DNA of 64,000 bases, taken from contig NZ_JACNMU010000007.1 in the NCBI RefSeq assembly GCF_014901205.1, positions 124,001-188,000 of the forward strand, given 5' to 3'. This document shows positions 10,799-19,550 of this stretch, piece by piece. The stretch comes from Meridianimarinicoccus sp. MJW13 (GTDB lineage: Bacteria > Pseudomonadota > Alphaproteobacteria > Rhodobacterales > Rhodobacteraceae). A model generated the notes under the pieces. The model was not told the DNA's origin, did not search any database, and saw only the letters and a list, made by a program, of their open reading frames with translations. Position numbers and translations under genes: made by a program. Numbering within the stretch: the stretch's first letter is position 1; the number at the start of each line of letters is the position of its first letter.

Positions 10799-12007
10799 CT
10801 AGAAACTCAGAAGGGTCTGGATCACCGCCGCATTCGCCAGATCGACGAAAAAGGCAGAGACAAGCGGAAGGATGACGAAGGCGATGGGCGACGGGCCATA
10901 ACGTTTTGTCACGGCGTTCATATTGGCAATGGCGGTGGGCGTGGCGCCCAGCCCGAACCCGGCAAACCCGGCGGCCAGCACCGCGCCGCGATAGCCCGAT
11001 CCCATCAGCGGGAACACCGCCAGCAGGACAAACAGGACTGTTACCAGGGTCTGCAGCCCCATGGTTACCGCCATCAGCGTGCCCATTCCAGCCAGTGTCC
11101 ACAATTGCAGCGACATCAGCGACATCGACAGGAAGATGCCCAGCGAGAAATCCGACATCAGCGCCAGGGTCGGGGTCCGCGACACCCGTGGCCCGAGGGG
11201 GGTCAACCCCAGCAGATTGCCGACAACGATCCCCATCAGCAGGCAAGGCACGAACAGCGGCAGGTTCAGCCCGGTGGCGGCAATGGCCTGGCTCAGCACA
11301 TAGCCCAGGATGATGGTCAGATGCAGCACGAACAGCACGCGCATCACATCCACATGGGTGATGCGGGCCTCGCCGACCTCATTGAAGGCCAGGCCGACGG
11401 TATGGCTCTGTTCCGGGCGGTCCGGGGTCAGCTTGCCCCGTTCGATCAGGAACTTGGCAATCGGCCCGCCGATCAGCGCCGCCAACACCAGCCCGATGGT
11501 GGCCACCGCGATGCCCAGTTCCGCAGCCCCGGCAAAGCCGCTTTGGTCCGCGACCATGGGCGACCAGGCGATGGCCGTGCCATGGCCCCCGATCAGCGCG
11601 GCCGAGCCCATGAGCACCCCCAGTTGCGCGGGCATCCCGAAGGCCAGCGCCGCACCGATGCCCACCACGTTCTGCACGCCGATGAACACCAGCGTCAGCC
11701 CCAGCAGGATCGCCAAAGGCTTGCCGCCCGACACAAGATCCGACAGCCGCGCGTTCAGCCCGATGCCCGAGAAGAACACCACGAGGAAATAGTTGCGCGA
11801 GGCCAGTTCGAACTCGACGCTGCGATCCAGCACCAGGAAGATCGCCCAGGTGATCGCCGCCGCGACCAGCCCACCCGACACCGGTTCGGGAATGTTGAAG
11901 TCGCGCAAAAACCGGACCTTGCGCGTGACCTGCACGCCCACAAGGAACACCAGCAGGCCAAGCGTGGTGGCGACAAACTCGGGAATGACCAGGGGGGAGC
12001 TGTCCAT
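10799..12007 (-). CDS. gltS: Sodium/glutamate symporter
   Basis: An integral membrane protein of 402 residues with about ten to twelve hydrophobic segments, resembling GltS, the Na+-coupled glutamate importer. Family features include NIPEPVSGGL near residue 40, the central GSAALIGGHGTAIAW hairpin, and the inverted second half ending with GFAGFGLGATPTAIANM. The last is the second pore-loop motif. It sits between the two glycyl-tRNA synthetase subunit genes and ends 9 bp before glyS. There is no obvious functional link to tRNA charging. Confidence 0.88.
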   Translation of the reverse strand: MDSSPLVIPEFVATTLGLLVFLVGVQVTRKVRFLRDFNIPEPVSGGLVAAAITWAIFLVLDRSVEFELASRNYFLVVFFSGIGLNARLSDLVSGGKPLAILLGLTLVFIGVQNVVGIGAALAFGMPAQLGVLMGSAALIGGHGTAIAWSPMVADQSGFAGAAELGIAVATIGLVLAALIGGPIAKFLIERGKLTPDRPEQSHTVGLAFNEVGEARITHVDVMRVLFVLHLTIILGYVLSQAIAATGLNLPLFVPCLLMGIVVGNLLGLTPLGPRVSRTPTLALMSDFSLGIFLSMSLMSLQLWTLAGMGTLMAVTMGLQTLVTVLFVLLAVFPLMGSGYRGAVLAAGFAGFGLGATPTAIANMNAVTKRYGPSPIAFVILPLVSAFFVDLANAAVIQTLLSF

Positions 12008-12013
12008 GCGCGC

Positions 12014-12484
12014 CTAGTCCCGGAATTCCGCGTTCAGCTGGTGCCACGCAAAGGCGCGGCCATCGTCAAACACCGCAACCACCCGGTCCACGCCCTGCGA
12101 GACGCCTTCTTCGGACAGAAAGGCGATGGCCCGCCCTTCTTGCAGCGCCGCGCCAATCTCGGTGGCGTCGAAGCATTCGAACCAGGCGGGTGCGTTCAGC
12201 GGCTCGGCCCCGTCGTAAAGCCGGAAGGTCTCGGTCAACAATGCCTGACTGAGCGGCGTGGTGAAACAGGCCCGAAACCGGATCGGTGAACTGGTCGCGT
12301 CGATGGCCTCGATCCCTGCGGCGGGGATCGGCTCGGGCGCGCCTTCCTGTATCGGGGTCAGGCGGATCTCGACGGTCTCGGTCGCGACTTCGTCGTAGAA
12401 ATGATAAACCTGCAGGTAGTAGAGCGACACCCCCGCGATCACTGCGAACGCCAAGATGACCCCTCCGACGATCTTGCCATTCAT
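12014..12484 (-). CDS. Membrane-anchored DUF6446-like protein
   Basis: A 156-residue protein with one N-terminal transmembrane or signal-anchor segment (KIVGGVILAFAVIAGVSLYYLQVY) and a soluble domain presumably in the periplasm. It resembles the small DUF6446 proteins found beside glyQ/glyS in Rhodobacteraceae. This assignment is from memory. The ATG at 12484 is preferred because the longer frame would run into glyQ. The soluble part has two cysteines, in RFRACFTTP and WFECFDATE. Function is unknown. It is in a leftward run with glyQ, gltS and glyS. Confidence 0.7.
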   Translation of the reverse strand: MNGKIVGGVILAFAVIAGVSLYYLQVYHFYDEVATETVEIRLTPIQEGAPEPIPAAGIEAIDATSSPIRFRACFTTPLSQALLTETFRLYDGAEPLNAPAWFECFDATEIGAALQEGRAIAFLSEEGVSQGVDRVVAVFDDGRAFAWHQLNAEFRD

Positions 12485-12548
12485 GCGGCACCTCTGACCG
12501 GGCGCGCCGCCGGACTGCGCGGCTGCCGGGAACGATTGGGCTGCGGGG

Positions 12549-13487
12549 TCACGCCGCGTCCCCCGCCACGAAGCCACCCGCCTCGGTCTGCACGAAGGCA
12601 TCGGCGCACAGCTTCGCCAACGTCCGGACCCGGCCGATATAGGCCTGCCGTTCGGTGACCGAGATCACCCCGCGCGCATCCAGAAGGTTGAACATGTGGC
12701 TGGCCTTGATGCATTGGTCATAGGCCGGATGCGCCATGACGATGCGCCGCCCGGTCTTGGGATCCTCGGCGGGCTGGCTCAGGATGGCCTGACATTCGGC
12801 CTCGGCCTCTTCGAACTGCTTCAAAAGCACCTCGGTGTTGGCCTGATCGAAGTTCCAGCGCGAATATTCCTGCTCGGTCTGGCGGAACACATCGCCGTAT
12901 TTCAGCGCGATGGGCGCGTCGGGATCGTTGAAGGGCATGTCCATGACATGATCGACGCCCAGCACATACATCGCCAGACGTTCCAGCCCATAGGTCAGCT
13001 CGCCCGAGACCGGCTTGCAGTCATGGCCGCCGACCTGCTGGAAATAGGTGAATTGCGACACTTCCATGCCGTCGCACCAGACCTCCCAGCCCAGGCCCCA
13101 GGCACCCAGCGTGGGGCTTTCCCAGTCATCCTCGACGAAGCGGATGTCGTGCAGCTCCATGTCGATGCCGATGGCTTCCAGAGAGCCGAGGTACAGCGCC
13201 TGAAGGTCCGGCGGGCTGGGTTTGATCAGCACCTGGTACTGGTAGTAATGCTGCAGGCGGTTGGGGTTTTCGCCATAGCGCCCGTCGGTAGGCCGCCGCG
13301 ACGGCTGCACATAGGCCGCCGCCCAGGATTGAGAGCCCAGAGAGCGCAGCGTGGTGGCGGGGTGGAACGTGCCCGCGCCCACTTCCATGTCATAGGGTTG
13401 CAGAATGGCGCAGCCCTTCTCGGCCCAGTAATTCTGAAGCCGCAGGATGATGTCCTGAAAACTGCGGGGGCGGGATTTCGGATCCAT
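12549..13487 (-). CDS. glyQ: Glycine--tRNA ligase alpha subunit
   Basis: GlyQ carries the class II catalytic core of the alpha2beta2 glycyl-tRNA synthetase, activating glycine with ATP. The start region [34 protein letters not shown] and the segments [22 protein letters not shown] and [22 protein letters not shown] are the conserved catalytic pieces. The length of 312 residues is normal. An AAAGG lies just upstream of the ATG. It heads the leftward glyQ, DUF6446, gltS, glyS run. Confidence 0.97.
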   Translation of the reverse strand: MDPKSRPRSFQDIILRLQNYWAEKGCAILQPYDMEVGAGTFHPATTLRSLGSQSWAAAYVQPSRRPTDGRYGENPNRLQHYYQYQVLIKPSPPDLQALYLGSLEAIGIDMELHDIRFVEDDWESPTLGAWGLGWEVWCDGMEVSQFTYFQQVGGHDCKPVSGELTYGLERLAMYVLGVDHVMDMPFNDPDAPIALKYGDVFRQTEQEYSRWNFDQANTEVLLKQFEEAEAECQAILSQPAEDPKTGRRIVMAHPAYDQCIKASHMFNLLDARGVISVTERQAYIGRVRTLAKLCADAFVQTEAGGFVAGDAA

Positions 13488-13577
13488 GGGGCACCTTTCG
13501 CAACGGGTCGCGCCTCTCCATAGGCAAGAGGCCCGACAGGGTCAATCAAGCCCCGCCCCCGGTGCCCGGCAAAGCCG

Positions 13578-15023
13578 TCAGGCGCGCCAGAATTGCGGGG
13601 TCATCAGGGCAAAGACCGCCAGCAGTTCCAGCCGCCCCAGCAGCATCCCCGCCGACAGCATCCATTTCGCCAGATCGTTGAGCGAGGCGAAGTTGCCTGC
13701 CGGTCCGATGGTGTGCCCCAGACCGGGGCCGATATTGGCCACCGCCGTGGCCGCGCCCGACACCGCCGTGATCAGATCCAGCCCGGTCATCCCCAGCCCG
13801 ACCGACAGAAAACCGATGCTCAGGATGAAGGCGGCGAAGAAAACCATGACCGAGGACAGGACCTCCTCGCTCACCGGCTTGCCGTCATAGCGCGGGATCA
13901 CCAGCGCGTTGGGCGAATGGATGCGCCGGATCTGCGAGTTGAGCGAGGCAAAAAGCAACTGGAACCGGAAGATCTTGATCGAACAGGCGGTCGAGCCCGC
14001 GCAGCCGCCGATCAGCCCGATGATGAAAAAGAACACCACCGGAAAGCTGCCCCACAGCATGTAATCGGCGCTGGCATAGCCGGTGCCGGTCAGGATCGAA
14101 ACGGTGTTGAACAACGCCTCGCGAAACGGGGCCTCGCCCACGCCGGCCCGCTGCCACTGCCACAGCGACAGGCAAACCACGAGCACGCATGCGACCATGA
14201 AGAACCCGCGCACCTGTCGATCGCGCCACAACTGCTCGGGCGCACCGGCCACGAATTGCACGTAGCGGACGAAGGGCAGCGCGGCCAGCATCATGAACCC
14301 CACGGCCACATATTGAACGGCGGGACCGAAGGCGGCGAAGGAACTGTCGTAGTTGGCAAATCCGCCGGTGGCCACAGTGGTCATGGCGTGCACCGCCGCA
14401 TCGAACCCGGACATGCCGAACCCGGCGTAGCACAGCGCGCAGGACACCGTCAGAACAAGGTAGATCACCGAGATCTGCGAGGCGATCTGGCTGGCCCGTG
14501 GCAGGATCTTGCCATCGGTCTCGAAGCCTTCGGATTTGAAGATCTGCATGCCCCCGACGCCCAGGGCGGGCAGAAAGACCATGGCCACGACGATGATGCC
14601 GACCCCGCCGAACCACTGCAGCAATCCGCGCCACAGCAGAATCCCCTGCGACATGGTATCCAGCCCCGACAGGACGGTCGCGCCAGTGGTGGTCAGCCCC
14701 GACATCGCCTCGAAGAACGCATCCACATAGCGCGCCTCGGGGGCACCCAGATAGAACGGCAGGGCGCCGAAAATCGGCAGGATCAGCCAGACCGTGGTTG
14801 TCAGCAGGAAGATCTGTTGCAGGTTCAGCCGCCCGCCCGCGCCATTGGCGCTGGTCATCGCCACGAACATCCCCACCGCCATCGAGGCCACGGCGCTGAC
14901 CAGCATCGGCAGCCAGTTCTCGTCGCCGCGCGACAGGTCGAAGGCCATGGGCACCAGCATCGTGGCGCCCAGAACCGCAACCAGCAAACCCACCACATAG
15001 GAAACAGGGCGAATATCAATCAT
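13578..15023 (-). CDS. trkH: TrkH-type potassium uptake channel subunit
   Basis: An inner-membrane protein of 481 residues with the four-repeat M1-P-M2 architecture of TrkH/KtrB potassium channels. Filter-like loops are visible at SGLTTTGATV, TTVATGGFANYDSS, SILTGTGYASADY and GAATAVANIGPGLG, each with the family glycine. The stretch IGGCAGSTACSIKIFRFQ follows the third repeat, as in TrkH. It would take up K+ together with a TrkA partner that is not in the window. folE2 lies upstream across a 327-bp repeat-containing spacer. Confidence 0.94.
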   Translation of the reverse strand: MIDIRPVSYVVGLLVAVLGATMLVPMAFDLSRGDENWLPMLVSAVASMAVGMFVAMTSANGAGGRLNLQQIFLLTTTVWLILPIFGALPFYLGAPEARYVDAFFEAMSGLTTTGATVLSGLDTMSQGILLWRGLLQWFGGVGIIVVAMVFLPALGVGGMQIFKSEGFETDGKILPRASQIASQISVIYLVLTVSCALCYAGFGMSGFDAAVHAMTTVATGGFANYDSSFAAFGPAVQYVAVGFMMLAALPFVRYVQFVAGAPEQLWRDRQVRGFFMVACVLVVCLSLWQWQRAGVGEAPFREALFNTVSILTGTGYASADYMLWGSFPVVFFFIIGLIGGCAGSTACSIKIFRFQLLFASLNSQIRRIHSPNALVIPRYDGKPVSEEVLSSVMVFFAAFILSIGFLSVGLGMTGLDLITAVSGAATAVANIGPGLGHTIGPAGNFASLNDLAKWMLSAGMLLGRLELLAVFALMTPQFWRA

Positions 15024-15213
15024 CCGTCAGTCCTGCGGCGCGCGCCGGTTCCTGTCAAGCAGTGGCGCAATGCCTTGGCGAACAGCGCGCGGGCCAGCGC
15101 CGCCTCTGCCCCGGTTTCAGCCCCCGTGTTCGGCGCAAGGGTTGAGGGTTACGGGACCACCGGCGCAGAGGGCCACGGCCCTACACCGCGGTCGTTGCCG
15201 CGCCCCGCGTGCA
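15024..15213. other. Spacer without recognisable gene
   Basis: This is the trkH-proximal part of the 327-bp gap between folE2 and trkH. I see no credible coding sequence and no clear promoter. The rest of the gap is the tandem repeat listed separately. Confidence 0.5.
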
Positions 15214-15352
15214 TGCGGGACGCCGCCCTTCCGGGGCTCCGCCCGTTCGCGGCTCAAACGGTCCCCCGGACCGTTTGCGGGACGCCGCTCTTCCGGGGCT
15301 CCGCCCGTTCGCGGCTCAAACGGTCCCCCGGACCGTTTGCGGGACGCCGCTC
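15214..15352. repeat. 62-bp tandem repeat with embedded hairpins
   Basis: Two nearly identical 62-bp units (15214-15275 and 15276-15337) are followed by the first 15 bases of a third, which runs into the folE2 stop codon. Each unit carries a perfect hairpin AAACGGTCC-CCC-GGACCGTTT (15256-15276 and 15318-15338). There is no T-run on either side, so it is not a canonical terminator. It is more like a REP-type palindromic element that duplicated in tandem. Confidence 0.85.
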
Positions 15353-16451
15353 ACCCTACGTGGTACAGGGAATTGAACAGGCGGGGGTCGAGGCTTTCGG
15401 CGGCGAAGGTCGGGCCCTCGGTCAGCACGCTGACCGCATCGTGGCTGTGCAGGCTTTCCTGATGGCTGGCCACAACCCGGAAATCGCCCACGCGGGCATC
15501 GCCCAGAAGCTCGGCACAAAACAGGCGCGCGGCATCTTCCACGAAGATCGGGTTGGCGGCGTTCAGCTCGGCGAAAGCCTGTTCATCCTCGCGCTTGACC
15601 ATCACCTGTGTCTCGGTCGGCACCGCCCGGCGGCACAGATCGATCAGATCCTCGAACCACAGGCAGGGCGCATCCTCGGCCAGTTCCACCGACACCCGCG
15701 CCACCGAGCGCTGGGAATGCGGCGTCGCCAGTTGTCCCCGCTCGCGCCGGGCATGTTCGCTCAGTTCCAGCGAACACGGGCAGGTCGAGGAATAGACAAA
15801 GTCCAGATGCACGATCTTCTTGCGCACGCCCGCCTGTTCAACCAGTTCCAGCGCGATGTCGTAATACTGGTACCCCGACAGGCCCGAACGCAGGCTGTCG
15901 ACCTTCACCGGGAACGAAAACCGCATCTGGATGCGCGCGTCGAAACTGTCCAGATCGGTCTTGTAGGCATCCAGCGTTGCCTCGATCACCTCGAAGCTGA
16001 AGGTCTCTTCAGCGTGGCGATAGAAGGTGCGCATGATGCGCGACATGTTGATGCCCTTCTTCTCGGCCTCAAGGCTGACCGTGCCGGTGACCGAGGTTTC
16101 CAGCGTCAGATCGCCGTTGTCGCGCGTGTGAAAGCGGATCGGCAGGCGGAAGTTGGAAATGCCCACGTGCTGGATCTGCTGCCGCGCGCCCTTGATCAGG
16201 CTGGCCGGACCGTTCTGCAGGTCCGGCAAAGCCGCCTTGTAGGCCGGTGTCACCTGAAAATCCGCCGGGTAGTCGCGGGCCAGATCGGGATAGGCCCCCG
16301 CATTGCGCCCGGTCAGCGCCCCGATGCCAGGGTGCAGGGTGTCGACCTCCTGCACACCGCTCTGCCGCGCCCAGCGCCGCAACAGCGCCAGCGCCTCGGC
16401 GGCGTCTTCCCTTGTCGGCTCACGATCCTGCATCGGCGTATGAATATTCAT
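15351..16451 (-). CDS. folE2: GTP cyclohydrolase FolE2 (type IB)
   Basis: This is the metal-flexible, prokaryote-specific GTP cyclohydrolase that makes dihydroneopterin triphosphate, the first step of folate synthesis. The tunnelling-fold signature STCPCSLELSEHARRERGQ holds the metal-binding cysteine. DFVYSSTCPCS, GIGALTGRNAGAYPD and the C-terminal HSHDAVSVL are also family segments. The length is 366 residues. It supplies the pathway of folB and folP found 10 kb away. FolE2 enzymes often substitute for zinc-dependent FolE. I see no obvious Zur box upstream. Confidence 0.93.
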   Translation of the reverse strand: MNIHTPMQDREPTREDAAEALALLRRWARQSGVQEVDTLHPGIGALTGRNAGAYPDLARDYPADFQVTPAYKAALPDLQNGPASLIKGARQQIQHVGISNFRLPIRFHTRDNGDLTLETSVTGTVSLEAEKKGINMSRIMRTFYRHAEETFSFEVIEATLDAYKTDLDSFDARIQMRFSFPVKVDSLRSGLSGYQYYDIALELVEQAGVRKKIVHLDFVYSSTCPCSLELSEHARRERGQLATPHSQRSVARVSVELAEDAPCLWFEDLIDLCRRAVPTETQVMVKREDEQAFAELNAANPIFVEDAARLFCAELLGDARVGDFRVVASHQESLHSHDAVSVLTEGPTFAAESLDPRLFNSLYHVG

Positions 16452-16540
16452 CCTTGGGCTCCTCGGCTGGCGCTTGGCCGATCATGCCCGATCCCCCGGA
16501 CAAAATCAGCCTCACACAAGCATACGTGAGCAGGCGTGAC

Positions 16541-17734
16541 TCAGATCACTTCCAGTCCGTTCAGAAGATCCTGAAGAAGATCGCCCGCATCCTCCAGACC
16601 GCAGCTGATGCGGATCAGCCCCGGCGTGATGCCCAGTTCGGCCTTCTGGTCATCCGGCAGCCGCTGATGGGTGGTGGTGGCGGGATGGGTGACGATCGAC
16701 TTGGCATCGCCAAGGTTGTTCGAGATGGTGAAAATCTCCAGTGCGTTCAGAAGCTTGAACGCCGCATCCTGACCGCCTGCAACGTCGATCGACAACACCG
16801 TGCCGCCGCCTTCCATCTGCGCCGCGGCCACGTCCTTCTGGGGATGATCGGCCAGCGTCGGATAAAGCACCCGGCGCAGTTTGGCATGTCCATGCAGGCT
16901 GTTGGCCAGCATCGTGGCGGCATCGGCCTGTGCCCGACAACGCAGGTCCAGCGTCTCCAGCCCCTTCAGCAGCACCCAGGCCGTGAACGGCGACATCGAG
17001 CCGCCGGTGTGCTTCATGTAGGGCTCCACGGTCTTGCGGATGAACTCTTGCGTACCAAGGATCACCCCGCCCAGCACCCGGCCCTGCCCGTCAATATGCT
17101 TGGTGGCCGAATAGATCACCACGTCCGCCCCCAGTTCCAGCGAGCGCTGGAACACCGGCGTGGCGAACACATTGTCCACCAGAACCTGGGCTCCCACCGC
17201 ATGGGCGATGTCCGAAATCCCGCGAATGTCGGCCACTTCCAGCGTCGGGTTGGAGATCGCCTCAAGGAACACCGCCTTGGTGTCCGGGCGCATCGCGGCT
17301 TTCCAGGCATCCAGATCGGTGCCATCGACGAAAGTCACCTCGACACCGTAACGGGTCAGGATCTCTTCCAGGATGTACAGGCACGATCCAAACAGCGCCC
17401 GCGCCGACACCACGTGATCCCCGGCCTTCAGCATCGACGCCAGCGCGCCGTTGACTGCCGCCATGCCCGATGCCGTGGCGAAGGCATCCTCGGCCCCTTC
17501 CAGTGCGGCAATCCGTTCTTCGAACATGCGCACGGTGGGATTGCCATAGCGGGCATAGATAAACTCGTCCGGGCCGCTTTCGATGAACCGCGCTTCGGCC
17601 TGTTCGGCAGTGTCATAGACGAAGCCTTGGGTCAGGAAGATCGACTCGGAGACCTCGTTGTACTGGCTGCGGCGGGTTCCGCTGTGCACCAGCTTGGTGC
17701 GGGTGTTCCAGGACGGATTCGTGTTCTTGGCCAT
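16541..17734 (-). CDS. metZ: O-succinylhomoserine sulfhydrylase
   Basis: A PLP enzyme of the Cys/Met metabolism family that forms homocysteine directly from activated homoserine and sulfide. The PLP lysine is in YSATKHIDGQGRVLGG. Other family pieces are YARYGNPTVRMFEERIAALEGAE, SGMAAV, EAISNPTLEV and SCGLEDAGDLLQDL. The ATG at 17734 (MAKNTNPSWN) is chosen because AAAGGAG sits 8 nt upstream. The longer frame from a TTG at 17755 would include that ribosome site. A SAM-II riboswitch in the leader indicates repression by S-adenosylmethionine. O-acetylhomoserine as substrate cannot be excluded. Confidence 0.93.
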   Translation of the reverse strand: MAKNTNPSWNTRTKLVHSGTRRSQYNEVSESIFLTQGFVYDTAEQAEARFIESGPDEFIYARYGNPTVRMFEERIAALEGAEDAFATASGMAAVNGALASMLKAGDHVVSARALFGSCLYILEEILTRYGVEVTFVDGTDLDAWKAAMRPDTKAVFLEAISNPTLEVADIRGISDIAHAVGAQVLVDNVFATPVFQRSLELGADVVIYSATKHIDGQGRVLGGVILGTQEFIRKTVEPYMKHTGGSMSPFTAWVLLKGLETLDLRCRAQADAATMLANSLHGHAKLRRVLYPTLADHPQKDVAAAQMEGGGTVLSIDVAGGQDAAFKLLNALEIFTISNNLGDAKSIVTHPATTTHQRLPDDQKAELGITPGLIRISCGLEDAGDLLQDLLNGLEVI

Positions 17735-17786
17735 CGGGCCAACTCCTTTCACCAATGTACCGGGAGAAAAGACGGCCGAAGCCTGA

Positions 17787-17838
17787 CCTCTTTAGCGGTA
17801 TATTTAACGTGGCCCGCAATCCGGCAACAAAGCGCCAC
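17787..17838 (-). promoter_or_regulatory. SAM-II riboswitch of metZ
   Basis: Read on the minus strand, the leader has the SAM-II layout. Stem P1 GTGGC (17838-17834) pairs with GCCAC (17813-17809). Between them lies a U-rich loop segment, then GTTAAAT and the conserved tail CGCTAAAGAGG, which forms the pseudoknot. SAM-II elements are known from alphaproteobacteria in front of metA, metX and metZ. The aptamer ends about 50 nt before the metZ ATG. An overlapping inverted repeat GCGCCAC-AG-GTGGCGC (17832-17847) could compete with P1. Confidence 0.88.
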
Positions 17839-17887
17839 AGGTGGCGCGATACAAATCCCCGCGCCTTGCGTCAAGGGGGATGGCGTT

Positions 17888-18499
17888 TCAGGCCTCGGGA
17901 TTGCTGTCGTCTTCGATGCCATAGGTGGCAAACAGGCGGGTCTGCGCCATGAAGAAGGCCATCGTGGCCAGCGGCAGGCCGAAGGTCTTGAAATTCACCC
18001 AGACATCGGTGGAAAAGCTGCGCCAGATCACCTCGTTGGCGACCATCAGCAGGGCAAAGAACAGCGCCACGCGCCGGGTCAGCAGCATCCAGCCGTCGTG
18101 CTCCAGCGGCACCAGTTCCTCCATCACATAGCGCAGGTAGGACTGGCCGCGCAGCAGGCCGAAGCCCAGCACGCCCGCGAACAGCGCATAGATCAGCGTG
18201 GGCTTCATCTTGAAGAAGCGCTCGTCGTTGAAGGCCACGGACATGCCGCCGAAGACCACCACCAGAACCGCCGTGACCACCTGCATCTTCGACAGATGCC
18301 CGGTCAGCGCCCACAGGGTGGCGGTTGCCGCCAGCAGGATCGGGATGAACAGCGCGGTGACCAGGATGAAGCCCGAGTATTCGGTGCCGCCGAAGGTAAA
18401 GACCTGCTCCTTCAGCCGCACGTAGCCGACGAAGAACAGCACCACGGGGCCCAGTTCCAGCGCCAGTTTCAGGTAGGGATTGATCTTGCGGCCGGCCAT
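17888..18499 (-). CDS. yciB: Inner-membrane septation protein A homologue (YciB/IspZ)
   Basis: A 203-residue polytopic inner-membrane protein of the YciB/IspZ family, linked to cell-envelope integrity and septation. About six hydrophobic segments are visible, with ELGPVVLFFVGY at the N-terminus and the family stretch NEVIWRSFSTDVWVNFKTFGLPLATMAFFMAQT near the C-terminus. A GGAAG precedes the ATG at 18499. It sits downstream of ftsY and a DMT permease in one leftward run. Confidence 0.9.
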   Translation of the reverse strand: MAGRKINPYLKLALELGPVVLFFVGYVRLKEQVFTFGGTEYSGFILVTALFIPILLAATATLWALTGHLSKMQVVTAVLVVVFGGMSVAFNDERFFKMKPTLIYALFAGVLGFGLLRGQSYLRYVMEELVPLEHDGWMLLTRRVALFFALLMVANEVIWRSFSTDVWVNFKTFGLPLATMAFFMAQTRLFATYGIEDDSNPEA

Positions 18500-18560
18500 G
18501 GGTCTTCCTTGCTCTGATCACGCGGGGTCGCCTGTCACATCGGATGCCCACGCGCCGGGG

Positions 18561-19463
18561 TCAAGCCCCCAGCTCGACGATGACCGCGCCGATGGCGATC
18601 AGCGACATCAGCGCGATGCGGCGCGGCCCCACGGTTTCCTTAAGCACCAGCCAGCCGATCAGGGCGGCAAACACCGGCGAGGTTTCCCGCAACACCGCCG
18701 CCTGCCCGACCTTGCCGATGCGCGTTGCCAGCATGACCGAGCCGAAGCTGCCATAGGCGATGAAAGCGCCGATCAGCCCGCGCAGCATCAGCGGTTTCAG
18801 CGCCGGACGCACGTCCATGCGCCGCCAGCGCCGCAGCGCCAACACCGGCATCAGCAGCCCATCGAGGAAGAAAAACCACGCCAGGAAGGTGAAGGGATTC
18901 GCCGTCGCCCGGATGCCATAGGCGTCATAGGTCGTATACAGCGCCACGAAGCCCCCCGTCGCCACCGCCAGCCACAACGCCGGCACCAGCGTGTGCCGGT
19001 CAAGCTGTACGTGGATCAGGTTGTAGATCGCCAACCCGAAGATCCCCGAGACCAGCACAGCCACCCCCATCCACTGCATCGGGGTGTAGCTTTCGTTGAA
19101 GATCAGCCAGGCCCCCACCACGGTGAACAGCGGCCCGGTGCCCCGCACCACCGGATAGACCACCGTATAGGCGCCGCGCTCATAGGCCAGCGCCTGCAGC
19201 ATCTTGTAGCCCGCGTGGATGAAGAAGACGCTCAGGAAGATGATCCACATGTGCGGCTCGGGCCAGGGCGTCACGAACAGGGCGATGGGCGCGGCCATGG
19301 CACCATAGCAGAAATCGATCGCCCCGCGGCTGAGCCAGGGATCGTGACGCCCCTTCTGCAAGGCCCCGAAAACCGCGTGCAACAGTGCCGCCGACAGCGC
19401 CAGCAACAGCGCCACCTGCTGCCCGGCCTCGGTGCCTTCCAGAGAGATCAGCCATTCGCTCAT
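18561..19463 (-). CDS. DMT-superfamily (EamA) transporter
   Basis: A 300-residue membrane protein with about ten hydrophobic stretches. The second EamA repeat is recognisable near the C-terminus (GKVGQAAVLRETSPVFAALIGWLVLKE). It is distinct in sequence from the permease at 933-1838. The gene lies between ftsY and yciB on the same strand, with 87 bp and 61 bp gaps. The substrate is unknown. Confidence 0.85.
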   Translation of the reverse strand: MSEWLISLEGTEAGQQVALLLALSAALLHAVFGALQKGRHDPWLSRGAIDFCYGAMAAPIALFVTPWPEPHMWIIFLSVFFIHAGYKMLQALAYERGAYTVVYPVVRGTGPLFTVVGAWLIFNESYTPMQWMGVAVLVSGIFGLAIYNLIHVQLDRHTLVPALWLAVATGGFVALYTTYDAYGIRATANPFTFLAWFFFLDGLLMPVLALRRWRRMDVRPALKPLMLRGLIGAFIAYGSFGSVMLATRIGKVGQAAVLRETSPVFAALIGWLVLKETVGPRRIALMSLIAIGAVIVELGA

Positions 19464-19550
19464 GCGCCGTCGCTACCTGCTTCGGCGCGGCTGCACAATC
19501 ATGCCCGCGTCATTGCGGCGCGGCCACATGGCAGGAGTGCGCGGGCCGCA

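Noticed and set aside
15214-15352. CRISPR array
   Set aside because: The units are directly adjacent 62-bp copies with no unique spacers, and no cas genes are nearby.
13593-16529. Long plus-strand open frame across trkH, the repeats and folE2
   Set aside because: It is antisense to two conserved genes and has no motif, start site or ribosome site of its own.
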